Made by a program: the position numbers and the translations under genes | Assembly (NCBI RefSeq): GCF_000416965.1 | Contig: NZ_ATCL01000012.1 | Location: 35,980-99,979 of the forward strand | DNA length: 64,000 nt | Direction: 5' to 3' | Source of the DNA: Exiguobacterium chiriqhucha RW-2 | GTDB lineage: Bacteria > Bacillota > Bacilli > Exiguobacteriales > Exiguobacteriaceae | The notes under the pieces: model-generated | What the model was told of the DNA's origin: nothing | Databases searched by the model: none | The model's input: the letters and a program-made list of their open reading frames with translations, nothing else | Shown: positions 9,237-18,742 of the stretch, piece by piece | How positions within the stretch are numbered: position 1 is the stretch's first letter | Layout: the number at the start of each line of letters is the position of its first letter

Positions 9237-9384
9237 CGTGTTTGATATAATCCATTTTTATTAATCGGAAACAAGAAAAGGACCTTTTTCTTCAGAGAAT
9301 TAGCGGCAAACAATTCGAATTTCAATTTTAAAATATCATCATGTTTATGATTTTATCTTCGTCTCAAAGAATAGTTAACCAAAC

Positions 9385-9430
9385 AAAGAGCCCGTATACA
9401 TTTTGACATCGAAATGTATACGGGCTCTTT
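9385..9430. repeat. Cassette-border palindrome B
   Basis: A 46-bp inverted repeat has AAAGAGCCC and GGGCTCTTT outer stems. Its 28-bp core (9394-9421) is arm GTATACATTTT, centre GACATC, arm GAAATGTATAC, so one arm differs by a single base from copy A. It lies 28 bp beyond the stop of the leftward coiled-coil gene at 9458. The stem followed by A/T-rich sequence may also terminate that operon. Confidence 0.8.
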
Positions 9431-9457
9431 AATAAGCAAATTAGATATTATTGATCA

Positions 9458-10828
9458 TCAGTTACGAGTCGGTTTGTTATCAAAGTTGATAAAATCACCA
9501 AGTTCATCTTCATCGAAGTCGAACAAGGCACTGTCATCATCAGCGGCTTTGGCTGCCGTTACCATTGCAGCGGCAGGAACTGAGACGTGCTTCAGTTGTT
9601 CAACCAACTCATTGCGCTCAACTTCCGTCGCTTCTAAACTGAGGTTAGCTTGCTCCAATTCAGCGATAGCCACTTTTGCTTCTTCAGCCAACATACGGCC
9701 ATTTTTCTTTTCTTCTTCGAGGAGACGGTTCAATTCAGCGACTTGTTGCTCTAAAGTACCAAGTTTTTCATCATATGAAACTTTTACTTTAAGTGATTCT
9801 TTGTCGAACTCTTTTGTGAGTTTTGCTGTTATCGATTTTTTTTCGGTTTCAAGAAGGTTAACTCGACGTTCGAGATTCCCTTTGAGCTTTTCTAGCTCTT
9901 CCGTCTCTTTTCGAACCTCACCGAGCGTTTGTCCAAGACGTCCCACTTCTTTCTGTTGTTGCTCGGCTTTATTAGTGGCCGTTTCAGCTTGTTTTAGGAG
10001 AATGCGGTTTTCTTTTGTTAGAGATTTGATCTGTGTATTTTTTGATTTCATGTCTCGTACTAGTTCACTGTTTATTTGTTTTAGAGACACGACTTGCTCT
10101 CTCTCAGATTCAAGTTGTTGTTTCAATTCCTTTTGTTCGCCTAAAGCATCGATCTCGTCAGCTACACTCTCAAGCATCTTTAATGCGATTTTTAATCGAG
10201 AAGCTACTTTTACTCCATCAGAAGTGATTGATTCTTCAGGAACCCCAAAATCTTCCAACCCTAACAACTCCTCGTATTTACTGCGTAAAAGTTCGTCCCA
10301 GTCTAATTCGAAGCCCTCAACCTTTATCCCAAGTTCATCGTAAAATTGTAAAACATGCGCTTCTTCTTCCATTAAAGGTTTGATCAGTTCTTTGAACTCT
10401 CCGTTCTTATAGAATCGCAAAATATTGATTGTCACATAGAAAGGCACACGCTCTTCAAGAAGTGCCTTTCGAATAGACGAGTCCCACTGTTTGAGATCAA
10501 AGTTTTTGTATTCCTCTTCGAACAATTCTGTTAAGAGAGGCTCGATATACTTCTCCCCCTGATTTGCTAAGAAGTTATAAAAATTATAACTTTCGAGTAG
10601 ATGAGGACAAATGATTCGAATCACTTCATTTTGATCGAATTTGTCTTGTTTGAGATCTTGAGCTGTAATTTCAGCTTTCTTTAGCAGTTTGTGTTCGTCT
10701 TTCAAAAGTGCCATTAACGAACCTTCTGAACAGGTATTCAACAAAGCTGCATCAAGATACTCATTTCTCACACCCTCGACCTCGATATAACGAATTTTTC
10801 TTTCTTTGAGACCACTTTTTCTTCTCAT
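9458..10828 (-). CDS. Coiled-coil protein, last gene of chaperone-nuclease operon
   Basis: This is a 456-residue protein of unknown family. The ATG at 10828 follows a GGAGGGATTAAG ribosome-binding site, so it is preferred over the longer start at 10867, which nearly abuts the upstream gene. Residues 1-215 are helical and non-repetitive. Residues 220-420 form an almost continuous coiled coil, rich in Glu, Lys, Leu and Gln. The C-terminal 30 residues are acidic and aromatic (DDDSALFDFDEDELGDF), a style of tail that often binds a partner. It lies 42 bp after the HEAT-like gene. It may be a scaffold or sensor for the operon's chaperone and nuclease. No enzymatic motif is visible. Confidence 0.75.
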   Translation of the reverse strand: MRRKSGLKERKIRYIEVEGVRNEYLDAALLNTCSEGSLMALLKDEHKLLKKAEITAQDLKQDKFDQNEVIRIICPHLLESYNFYNFLANQGEKYIEPLLTELFEEEYKNFDLKQWDSSIRKALLEERVPFYVTINILRFYKNGEFKELIKPLMEEEAHVLQFYDELGIKVEGFELDWDELLRSKYEELLGLEDFGVPEESITSDGVKVASRLKIALKMLESVADEIDALGEQKELKQQLESEREQVVSLKQINSELVRDMKSKNTQIKSLTKENRILLKQAETATNKAEQQQKEVGRLGQTLGEVRKETEELEKLKGNLERRVNLLETEKKSITAKLTKEFDKESLKVKVSYDEKLGTLEQQVAELNRLLEEEKKNGRMLAEEAKVAIAELEQANLSLEATEVERNELVEQLKHVSVPAAAMVTAAKAADDDSALFDFDEDELGDFINFDNKPTRN

Positions 10829-10870
10829 CTTAATCCCTCCAATCTCATCTGTGTCGCTCCTGACCAAGCA

Positions 10871-12577
10871 TTAGTTTCGCACCGTGGAGATGCGTCCCTT
10901 CTCCTTGCGCATGTTCTCAATGATTTGATCTAATTCACGAATAACCCGTGGGTCGTTTTCATCTTGCTTTGCCTTATAGAGGACGTCTTGCGACAACAAC
11001 TCTTTCTTCTTGTTCACGTGTTTTCCAATCAATCGATAAATCTCTAACTTTAAAGTTGGAGAAGGTTTTTGATTTAATTTTTTCTGTAGGATCGGCCCCA
11101 CGTCCTCTGGCATGATGTTGGCGCGCTGGAGCGAGGTTACCAACATGATCGCTTTTTCATCAGGACAAACGAGCATTGTCTCAGCCATTTTCACGATGAG
11201 TCTGAATGGCATTTTTGGTAAATGCTTTTGAAGGACGAATTGTTCATTTTCATCACCGTTCATCAATAAATCGATATATTGCTCAAAAGATTCTCGATCG
11301 CCAAGGCGGACCATACAGTTGAGCGCATCAAGATAAAGTTTGCTCCGTTGCTCGTTTAAGAATGGTCTGATTGTCGGGATCAGTTCTCTGTCGTTTTGAC
11401 CGAGGTATGCAATGGCGCCAAGACACTCTTGTTGCAACCTAAGATCTGGTGTAGCTTTCAATTCAGCGACAATCATCGGTACTAGTGACGAGTCATTGGT
11501 ATGACTGAAACCACGAACGATGACTCGTTTTTTGTTCGGGTACTTTTGGAAGGCATCGACTAATAACTTTGTCGCATATGGCATGCGCAATCCACCTAAC
11601 GTCATACAAATCGGCATCAATTTACCTTCATCCGACTCGTCCTCAAGGACAGCCGATAAGACAGGGACCGCATCTTCTTTAAATGAACGCAACGCCAGTG
11701 TGAAGACTGGGCGCACTGCTCGCTTTTCTCCCTTAATATATGCATCAAATACTGGTTTAACCGCTTCAGGACCAAAGTCAGCAAAGCGAGGGGCCAACTG
11801 AATGACTTGGTCGATGATATCGTTTCGGTTCGAGTCCAAATTATTGATGATTTTAATGATAGGTTCGACCGATTGTTTATCCCGAATTTTAATAAGGGAT
11901 TCCAAACCGATTGCAACAAAATCCGGGTTAGACATGTGTGTCAAAATACTTCCCACGGCTTCACGTTCACGGATGGTGCCAGCTCCGAGCATCGAGAGCG
12001 TGATGTGTTGTGTACTATTCGCCTTTTCGAGTACAGCCTTGATGATTTTGCGTCCTCTCAGGCTTCTGACGGAAAGCCGCCCTAGTAAGTTAACGATCTC
12101 ACTCTTTCTTTGATCTTCCGTCAAATCGAATTTTCGACATTCTCTGAAGATGATGGAGACCGCTTTTTCTCCGTAAGCTTCTACTTCTTTTGCTGCTTCT
12201 TTCCGCTTGGCCGGATCATCACTGTAAGCCATCAATTCTAGAGAATCCACAATGGTTCTCGCTTCTGTCTCGTTGATGTCCTCGTCTAGGTGTTCAAACG
12301 AGATGTCGACATATCCAACTCGTCCCATATACTCAACTTCAACTAATTTTTCATTGCCGTCCTGTTGAGAAGGACCGGAAAGGGAAGTGAAGAAATCATC
12401 ATCGATTTCCTCACTTTCATCTTCTCGTTCCGCTTGTTGCAATAACTCTTGTCGAATCTTCTCTTCCTCATCTTCATTGAGTACGAATTTTTCTTGTACA
12501 TCGTGATCGACTAGGTGTTTCTTCATATCATTTAGCTTTTGGAAACTACTTGCTGAAATTCTATCTTTCATCGACAT
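10871..12577 (-). CDS. HEAT-repeat-like protein
   Basis: This is a 568-residue protein. The ATG at 12577 lies 8 bp after a perfect AGGAG, while the GTG at 12586 touches it, so the ATG is chosen. The first 75 residues are acidic and probably flexible (EEIDDDFF). From about residue 85 to 520 the sequence is a chain of helical pairs with the recurrent pattern of HEAT/armadillo repeats, for example DPAKRKEAAKEVEAYG, FVAIGLESLIKIRDKQ and LRLQQECLGAIAYLG. Such solenoids bind proteins or nucleic acids. It lies between the Hsp70 and the coiled-coil gene, 14 bp from the Hsp70. I infer that it presents substrates or assembles the complex. Confidence 0.75.
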   Translation of the reverse strand: MSMKDRISASSFQKLNDMKKHLVDHDVQEKFVLNEDEEEKIRQELLQQAEREDESEEIDDDFFTSLSGPSQQDGNEKLVEVEYMGRVGYVDISFEHLDEDINETEARTIVDSLELMAYSDDPAKRKEAAKEVEAYGEKAVSIIFRECRKFDLTEDQRKSEIVNLLGRLSVRSLRGRKIIKAVLEKANSTQHITLSMLGAGTIREREAVGSILTHMSNPDFVAIGLESLIKIRDKQSVEPIIKIINNLDSNRNDIIDQVIQLAPRFADFGPEAVKPVFDAYIKGEKRAVRPVFTLALRSFKEDAVPVLSAVLEDESDEGKLMPICMTLGGLRMPYATKLLVDAFQKYPNKKRVIVRGFSHTNDSSLVPMIVAELKATPDLRLQQECLGAIAYLGQNDRELIPTIRPFLNEQRSKLYLDALNCMVRLGDRESFEQYIDLLMNGDENEQFVLQKHLPKMPFRLIVKMAETMLVCPDEKAIMLVTSLQRANIMPEDVGPILQKKLNQKPSPTLKLEIYRLIGKHVNKKKELLSQDVLYKAKQDENDPRVIRELDQIIENMRKEKGRISTVRN

Positions 12578-12591
12578 AGGAGCCACTCCTT

Positions 12592-14376
12592 TTATTTGAT
12601 CTTATTGATATGTTCTTGTTTCTGTTTCAGTAATTGGATTTCTTTCTCTGTAAACTCATGTGCCCCGATATTTACATCGATGACTTCTGTTTCATCTTGT
12701 TCGAGCCAAGCCTTTACCGACACTTCACGTTCTTGGTTGCATTCTACTTTTAAGACGAGTTTCGAATTGACCGATACTGGTTTTTTGAAAGCCACAGTGG
12801 CTGATTTTAGTTTTTTAGTATGGATCGATTTTGCGTCAACTGCCGTAAACAATTCTAATTGCATGGCATTCACAGCCTTTGTCGAACTCGCGCCCGTCAC
12901 GATGAAACGATCCTCAATGATTCGTTCAAACGGAAGTACCGTTCCTTTTTCCAATAACGCGACAGGATCCGCTCCTATGACATCAATGTAAATGTTATTT
13001 GGCACCGTATTTGTGAACACGACAGTCTCTGCTGAAATTTCAGTATCCGCAACTTGAATCTGGTCACTAGACTTGAAGTTTATGTTGTCAATTTGATGAT
13101 GATAGATAGCTGCACCACGACTGACCGCAAACATCGGGTTGATTGATTTAATTGGCTTCATTCGACGACCAAAAATCTCATAAATTCGTTCTTGGACCGT
13201 ATGATAGTATGTCATCCCCCCGACTAAAAAGACTCCATCGATGTCCTGCGGGGTCATCGCTCCAATTTTTGAATGCTGAAGGGCATTTAGAATAGGTTCT
13301 TCAATATTTTTCCCTTGTTTACTCTGTTCTTTATAGAGCAGTTCACTGATGATTTGGTCATATTCTTTTTTGGTGATGGAAAGAGAGGTGACGAGCTCTT
13401 CCGGTAATTGGGACGACAACATTTCACGGTAAGATAGTCGATCAAACTTCTCACTGTTTTCGTAATAGTCGATTTGTTGAAGTCGAAGCTGGTTTTCAAT
13501 TTTAGTACTGAAACTCTTTTTCGCTTTTTCAGCAAAATCATGGAGGTTCTCAAACAATCTCAATACGTCTTTTTTCTCGTATTTTGCTGTAAATTGTTTG
13601 AACGAAAGACCATACTCTTTGAGAAGTCTCTTGAATAGCTCGTTTACGACCTTTTTATCAAAGTCGATACCACCTAACTCCGTATATTGAGAAATCGAGA
13701 GTTCTTGGATATCAATGCCACCATTTAACCCCTCGCCGACTTGCAAGATGGATACATCACAAGTTCCACCGCCTAAGTCAAACACCATCAAGTTTTTCTT
13801 CTTTCCTTCAAGGGTCAAGCGACGGGCCGAAACATCCAGCTTCTTCTCTTCGTTTAAGAAGTCGATCAAGGCAGCCGTTGGCTCCGGAATCATATGAATT
13901 TTATCTTTATCAAACCCGCTCAGCATGCCGGCCGCTTTCGTGGCTTGCTGTTGCTGGAAATTAAAGTTGGCCGGGATGGTGATCACGACACTATCAATTT
14001 TTTCTTCCCCATAATATTCTTCAGCTTGGGCTTTAAGAATTTTTAAGACATAGGAGGCCACCATTTCCGGCCGGATATTCTCTTCACCGATTGGCCACGA
14101 AACGTCTTCACCGATATGTCGTTTCGCTTCTTTGATGATTTGAGACGGATAGACCCCGTTCATCCGTTTTGCGAAACGTCCGACATATGGATAACCCTGA
14201 TCATCTATATAAAGTACTGAAGGGAGTGTATGATCTTGTACGATAGAGTTTCCACTCTCATCGACTTGAGCCACTTCGAGGGTTGATGACTCGATGTCCC
14301 CTCTAACTGTCAAGTTAGCCACACTCACTGTCGAGTTTGTCGTTCCTAGATCGATTCCAATATATCTCTTTGCCAT
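12592..14376 (-). CDS. Hsp70-family ATPase
   Basis: This 594-residue Hsp70 homologue has a strong AAAGGAG ribosome-binding site. Hallmarks are the phosphate-1 motif IGIDLGTTNS (6-15), IPEPTAAL (163-170), phosphate-2 FDLGGGT (199-205) and an adenosine-motif-like FLVGGMT near 395. The actin-fold ATPase domain is complete. The C-terminal part (about 430-590) is beta-like and ends soon after, leaving no room for the full helical lid of DnaK, so substrate binding is probably altered. It carries extra loops relative to housekeeping DnaK, such as around 22-45 and 175-192. A GrpE-like gene lies 1 bp upstream and no DnaJ is present. This points to a dedicated accessory chaperone and not a copy of dnaK. 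Confidence 0.9.
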   Translation of the reverse strand: MAKRYIGIDLGTTNSTVSVANLTVRGDIESSTLEVAQVDESGNSIVQDHTLPSVLYIDDQGYPYVGRFAKRMNGVYPSQIIKEAKRHIGEDVSWPIGEENIRPEMVASYVLKILKAQAEEYYGEEKIDSVVITIPANFNFQQQQATKAAGMLSGFDKDKIHMIPEPTAALIDFLNEEKKLDVSARRLTLEGKKKNLMVFDLGGGTCDVSILQVGEGLNGGIDIQELSISQYTELGGIDFDKKVVNELFKRLLKEYGLSFKQFTAKYEKKDVLRLFENLHDFAEKAKKSFSTKIENQLRLQQIDYYENSEKFDRLSYREMLSSQLPEELVTSLSITKKEYDQIISELLYKEQSKQGKNIEEPILNALQHSKIGAMTPQDIDGVFLVGGMTYYHTVQERIYEIFGRRMKPIKSINPMFAVSRGAAIYHHQIDNINFKSSDQIQVADTEISAETVVFTNTVPNNIYIDVIGADPVALLEKGTVLPFERIIEDRFIVTGASSTKAVNAMQLELFTAVDAKSIHTKKLKSATVAFKKPVSVNSKLVLKVECNQEREVSVKAWLEQDETEVIDVNIGAHEFTEKEIQLLKQKQEHINKIK

Positions 14377-14377
14377 T

Positions 14378-15820
14378 TTAGAGTTCTCCTTTTAATTCAA
14401 TAATTAGTGGACGAATAATGATTTTTCCATTCAATGTCCAGCCATACTTCATAAGCTTTACTTGAATCATGCTATCCTGACTCTCGACTGGGCTGTCGAT
14501 GTGGTAATCCTTAATTAAATCAGTTTTTGAAACCGTGAATACCTCACCCAATTCGTGATTGTTCGAATGTTTTTCTAACCCGATTTCAAATTCCAATTTA
14601 TCGAATAAGCTCTCTAGTCGCCATTGACTGAGTTGGACTTTTTCAGGTCGCTCTCCTTGGCTTTCGACCATGAGATCTGACAACAAATAATCACTCGATT
14701 CTCCGCCGATGGCCTTAAATAGTTTTGTATAAATGGCTTCTTCCATCTTCTCAGCCTTCTCTTTTTCCTGTTCTAAGGCTACATTTAAGCGGTTTATCTC
14801 TTCTTCCGCGATAGCAAGTTTATACGATGGCTCTAAAGTTGACTTGCTGTCGTGGTCTTCAAGCAATGGCGTAACTTGCTTAATGGCCGTTTGAACTGAT
14901 AGAAGAGCTGTCTCTAGTGAAGTCAAAACGTCCTCACCGTTAGCGGTTGCTTCGGGTTGCTCTTGGAGGGTCATCTCGTCGGTAGCACTCGCCTCCGTTT
15001 CAGGGAACACTTCGACGTTCTCTGTGTTTTGAGTCTCTGATTCAATGGGGACATCAATTTGATTCAAAGACACTTCTTTTGGTGCATTGCCATCTTTGAG
15101 ATCTTCAAGTTTTTCTTTTAAAGTGATCAACGCTCCTGATACGTCTCGCTCGTTCAATGCATCCGCTAGGATTGCTTTTATACCGTTCGCAAATACGAGG
15201 TTATCCAAACCAACTTCTTTTTTGAAGGTCACCATTTTTGGATAAGAAGGGCCCATTTTAAATGTGAGGTCCGTTCTTTTAATGATGGCCGCCACCTCTG
15301 ATGTATCGATGTTATCGAAGAGTAAAGGCATGACTTCCTCAACCTCTTGTTTGATAGTGTGCATCTGTTTTTTACTAGAGATACTGATCAGTAGTTTTAG
15401 CAAGAGCTCAACGAACATCTTCGGTTTATTATTGAACACTTTATAATCTTGAAGTTCTCCCTCGCATAAATATAAGAAGGCTTTTCGTGCATTGGGAAAA
15501 TTAAGATTTGTAGTTTGAAGTGCAGTAATTGCTATATCACTTGTGATGGGTAGGTTATTGGATTTATTCCATGCTTCAGCAATCAAGTCAGGAAAAACAT
15601 TCGATTCACTTTTCTCCCTGTTCTCAAAAAGCATTGTTTCCGTGAGGTTTTCTAGCGTCATGACGAACTTATCCCGAGATTTATGCTGAAAAATTTCAAG
15701 TCTCTTTAACTCATTTTCAAATTCTTCAGTTGATACCCCTTCTATGCTCGAGTAAAGATTTTTGTTTTTCATCCCATAATTCTTTAATACTGCGTTCAGT
15801 ACTTGTGATTGAATGTCCAT
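14378..15820 (-). CDS. GrpE-like nucleotide-exchange protein with long N-terminal domain
   Basis: This is a 480-residue protein. The ATG at 15820 has GAAGGGA about 10 bp upstream, and the TTG at 15829 is too close to it. Residues 1-235 are helical and of no known family. Residues 235-330 are acidic and low-complexity. A coiled coil follows at about 330-375. The end reads KYGWTLNGKIIIRP, which closely follows the GrpE C-terminal pattern (xxGYxLxxRVxRPAxV). Coiled coil followed by this beta-like end is the GrpE layout, so I call it a GrpE-like exchange factor fused to a large unknown domain. Ordinary GrpE is about 190 residues. Its position 1 bp before the Hsp70 gene supports pairing. Confidence 0.65.
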   Translation of the reverse strand: MDIQSQVLNAVLKNYGMKNKNLYSSIEGVSTEEFENELKRLEIFQHKSRDKFVMTLENLTETMLFENREKSESNVFPDLIAEAWNKSNNLPITSDIAITALQTTNLNFPNARKAFLYLCEGELQDYKVFNNKPKMFVELLLKLLISISSKKQMHTIKQEVEEVMPLLFDNIDTSEVAAIIKRTDLTFKMGPSYPKMVTFKKEVGLDNLVFANGIKAILADALNERDVSGALITLKEKLEDLKDGNAPKEVSLNQIDVPIESETQNTENVEVFPETEASATDEMTLQEQPEATANGEDVLTSLETALLSVQTAIKQVTPLLEDHDSKSTLEPSYKLAIAEEEINRLNVALEQEKEKAEKMEEAIYTKLFKAIGGESSDYLLSDLMVESQGERPEKVQLSQWRLESLFDKLEFEIGLEKHSNNHELGEVFTVSKTDLIKDYHIDSPVESQDSMIQVKLMKYGWTLNGKIIIRPLIIELKGEL

Positions 15821-15836
15821 GTTAGGCAAATCCCTT

Positions 15837-18335
15837 CTAATTTAAAAAGTATTCATTTCCGTTAAACGCTGGCGTGACTTCGATCTCATCTTGAAGAGGT
15901 GTGAGCAATTCGATGAGGGACGGATAAATCTTTTCCCCCGTCACAATCGTCTGGGTCGACGCAAAACGTTTCTCATGCTCACCATGCATCAGGAAGACGC
16001 GCTTGGGCCGAACATCCAAAATCAACTGAAGAATCTGTTCTCGGCTGGCGTGAGCCGATAAACGAAATGATTCGATCTTCGCACGAATTTCTTTTTCCTG
16101 TCCGTTCATGCGGATGTTTTCCAACTCTTCAGAATTCGCTTTTTGAAGGATGTGATGTCCAGGGCTCTCTTCATCCATATAGCCTGTGAAAGATATCGTG
16201 TTTTGCGCTTCACCAATCAAACGTTCAGCGTAACGTGCCGAAGCACTGTTTTCTGTCAACATCCCGGAACTCGCCACAATGCAGTTGTTTCCCGGCATGA
16301 TATAGTCGTCCATGAAGTCGTCGAAGGTAAAATGACTGTCTCTTCGATTTGAATAGATGTCTTGTGCGGACTGAACCCCACCCCCAAAGAACAATGATTC
16401 TTCATCTTCTTTTGAGAAGGCAGATGGATTAATGTAGCGATTCTGTTCTGAGTATCGTTCATAGATTCGACAGACGTTCGTCACCCTACCATCTAAAAAG
16501 AGATTAAAGGGTAAGTATTTTTCTTTTTTGAAAGCATCTTTTAGAATCAGGATGATTTCTTGGGCCCTACCTACTGCAAACGCTGGTATCAACATCGAAC
16601 CTGACTTGTCCATCGTCCGTTTGACAGACTCGATGAATAACTCCTCCTGACGAGATCGCTCGATGCTTGCGTTAGTTGGTAAAAATCCATAAGTAGACTC
16701 AGTGATCAAAATATCGACTTTTATATCAGACGGCAGTCGCAATCCTTGTACCGTTTTCTGTTCATCGATTGAATAATCTCCTGTGAAGAGAATCGATACA
16801 CCTTCTATCTCCAAATGGATGGATCCTGCTCCTAAAATATGACCCGAAGGATAATATGTCACCTTCCACGAGGCATCTCCTGACGGCACTTGAAAGGACT
16901 GGTGGAACTCCACGGGACGAATCGAAAGAAGTGTGTTCTGAACGTCGACCTCCGTATACATTTCAGGATCAGCGCCGCCATTGATACGAACAGCATCCGT
17001 CAGCAACAACTTCATCAATTCGACTGTCGGATTCGTAGCATATATCGGTAAATCAGAACGTTGCTTATGCACATACGGGATCGCACCGGTATGGTCCATA
17101 TGGGCATGTGTGATTAATAAGGCGTCCAATTCATCTAACGTGAGTCCCTTTTCATCCAACAAAGAGTAATCCGGATGATAGACATCTTCATTTAGATGCA
17201 TCCCAGCATCTAGCAACACATGATGTCCTTTCACGCTGATTAGAATGGAAGTCCCACCGATCTTCTGACCGCCACCAAAAAAAGTGATCGAACAATCGTC
17301 GAGATTTGTTTCGACGCGTTCATCGAGGGTTCTTTTAGACATGTTCCAGTAGGCATTGATCGCCTCAGCCTTATCCGCATGCTTGGGAAATTCTCGCTTC
17401 CAAAATCCCGTTAGTTCTTCCGGCTGCTCGGCCTTCAAATAATCTGCGTATAGCAAGGTCGTGAGCAAATCATCCGGTACTTGATCACGGTCAGTATAGA
17501 TTCCTTTGAACCAATCTTTCCGTCCGCTCATCTTCGCAAGGAGGGTTAGGTACGACTTTCGCTTCTTTTCAAGCGCCTTATCGATAAAACGTGCTGTTTC
17601 AAGCTGCTCAACGGTTGCTTTTGTTAACACACGTTGAGTCAACTCGTTATAAAAGTGAGCAACCAACGCGACGTCTCCAGTTACCTCTTCCGAAAGTTTG
17701 TTCCAATCCTCACGCTTAACGAGACCTGGTAACTCATCGAGAAGGCTTGCCCAATATGTAATATCTTGGACCCTGACCAATCGTTCACTCTCGAGGAAAA
17801 TGAGTTTCCTCACATGGAATCGTGCCTGGGTCTGATTGCCAAACAGATGCTCCAATTCCACAAGATGTAACACGGAATCTACGTATAGTGCATATTCACT
17901 AGGGTTTCGTCGAAACGACCTCTCGACCTTTTCGCCTATCTCCAATGCGATTATATACGCTTTTTCCACCTTACCCTGCACAAATAAATGTCTAGCTACT
18001 AACAAATATTCCCTTGTCAAATGATCAAAGTTGAGTTTTTTCAAAATCCACTCTAAATCCTCGAATTCTCTGTCAAGATTCTCCCAAGACTCGATGTATA
18101 GCGGGACCAATACTTTGGCATCACCTCCCATTTCGATTCCTAGCTTGGCAGCGTGAAATACGGTCTCGGCTTCTTGGTATTTATCGTAAAATTGACTGAC
18201 TCGTTGCAGCCCATCCGTATTTAATCTATGTAAATTCACTTTTAATTGGTCATAATGCTTTCTAGCGTCTTCTTTAAAGCCTCTGTTATCGAGATAAATC
18301 GCCTCTTGTAAATGTTGTTCAAGAGTTCTTATCAC
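15837..18335 (-). CDS. MBL/beta-CASP nuclease with helical-repeat N-terminus
   Basis: This 832-residue protein is the first gene of the five-gene operon. Residues 1-340 are helical with TPR-like pairs. From about 348 a metallo-beta-lactamase fold begins, with zinc ligands in HAHMDH (410-415), a further His in PSGH (496-499) and Asp520 in FTGD. It continues into a beta-CASP region (PAFAVGRAQE, ASSGMLTE) and closes with SAHASREQI and VFLMHGE. This is the motif set of CPSF73/RNase J-like nucleases that cleave RNA or, less often, DNA. All visible metal ligands are present, so activity is expected. Fusion of an array of helices to this fold, and its place in a chaperone operon, are unusual. Confidence 0.88.
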   Translation of the reverse strand: MIRTLEQHLQEAIYLDNRGFKEDARKHYDQLKVNLHRLNTDGLQRVSQFYDKYQEAETVFHAAKLGIEMGGDAKVLVPLYIESWENLDREFEDLEWILKKLNFDHLTREYLLVARHLFVQGKVEKAYIIALEIGEKVERSFRRNPSEYALYVDSVLHLVELEHLFGNQTQARFHVRKLIFLESERLVRVQDITYWASLLDELPGLVKREDWNKLSEEVTGDVALVAHFYNELTQRVLTKATVEQLETARFIDKALEKKRKSYLTLLAKMSGRKDWFKGIYTDRDQVPDDLLTTLLYADYLKAEQPEELTGFWKREFPKHADKAEAINAYWNMSKRTLDERVETNLDDCSITFFGGGQKIGGTSILISVKGHHVLLDAGMHLNEDVYHPDYSLLDEKGLTLDELDALLITHAHMDHTGAIPYVHKQRSDLPIYATNPTVELMKLLLTDAVRINGGADPEMYTEVDVQNTLLSIRPVEFHQSFQVPSGDASWKVTYYPSGHILGAGSIHLEIEGVSILFTGDYSIDEQKTVQGLRLPSDIKVDILITESTYGFLPTNASIERSRQEELFIESVKRTMDKSGSMLIPAFAVGRAQEIILILKDAFKKEKYLPFNLFLDGRVTNVCRIYERYSEQNRYINPSAFSKEDEESLFFGGGVQSAQDIYSNRRDSHFTFDDFMDDYIMPGNNCIVASSGMLTENSASARYAERLIGEAQNTISFTGYMDEESPGHHILQKANSEELENIRMNGQEKEIRAKIESFRLSAHASREQILQLILDVRPKRVFLMHGEHEKRFASTQTIVTGEKIYPSLIELLTPLQDEIEVTPAFNGNEYFLN

Positions 18336-18366
18336 ATTTTTCCCACCTTTACCTTAAAAACCTATT

Positions 18367-18394
18367 ATTATAAATACTAGTTCAATTTTACCAA
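18367..18394 (-). promoter_or_regulatory. Probable promoter of the chaperone-nuclease operon
   Basis: Read on the minus strand, TTGGTA (18394-18389) and TATAAT (18372-18367) are separated by 16 bp in AT-rich DNA. They lie 32 bp before the MBL gene start and ahead of its AAGGTGGG ribosome-binding site. The -10 box is a perfect match to the sigma-A consensus and the -35 box is weaker. Confidence 0.5.
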
Positions 18395-18591
18395 ATAACA
18401 ACACTTTATATTACCAAAACATATTACAAAAATCATTTTTTCTTGTATTATTTATTTTAAATTCTGTGAAGAGATTATTGTTTAAGGACACTCACTTGTT
18501 TTTCGTCGAAGTCTTAATGTTGTTTAATGATTTCAACACTTGGATTTCATGAGTACCTACAGGGTAAGTATCCTTGGTGTAACCTAAAAAA

Positions 18592-18623
18592 AGCCCTTAA
18601 TTACATAGCAAGTAATTAAGAGC
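18592..18623 (-). terminator. Orphan leftward terminator-like hairpin
   Basis: Arms CTTAATTAC (18596-18604) and GTAATTAAG (18612-18620) extend by three more pairs around one mismatch. On the minus strand the stem is followed by seven T residues. No leftward gene lies immediately upstream (18624-18888 has none), so it may end a small RNA or be left over from a lost gene. The rest of 18395-18888 is AT-rich and holds only another small stem (AGCGAT and ATCGCT near 18700-18714) and palindrome C. Confidence 0.45.
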
Positions 18624-18742
18624 TACAACTATAATCAAAGTAAGGTAAGATAAACCTGTAGATATCGATACAGTGTCTAAAAATCTACTTTGGCTTTAAG
18701 AAGCGATTTATCGCTTAAAAAGTACATGAAATTATATAGCGT

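Noticed and set aside
9414..10343. 309-codon rightward frame rich in Ser and Phe
   Set aside because: It is the complement of a Glu/Lys-rich coiled-coil gene. Ser/Phe richness is what antisense reading of GAA and AAA codons produces.
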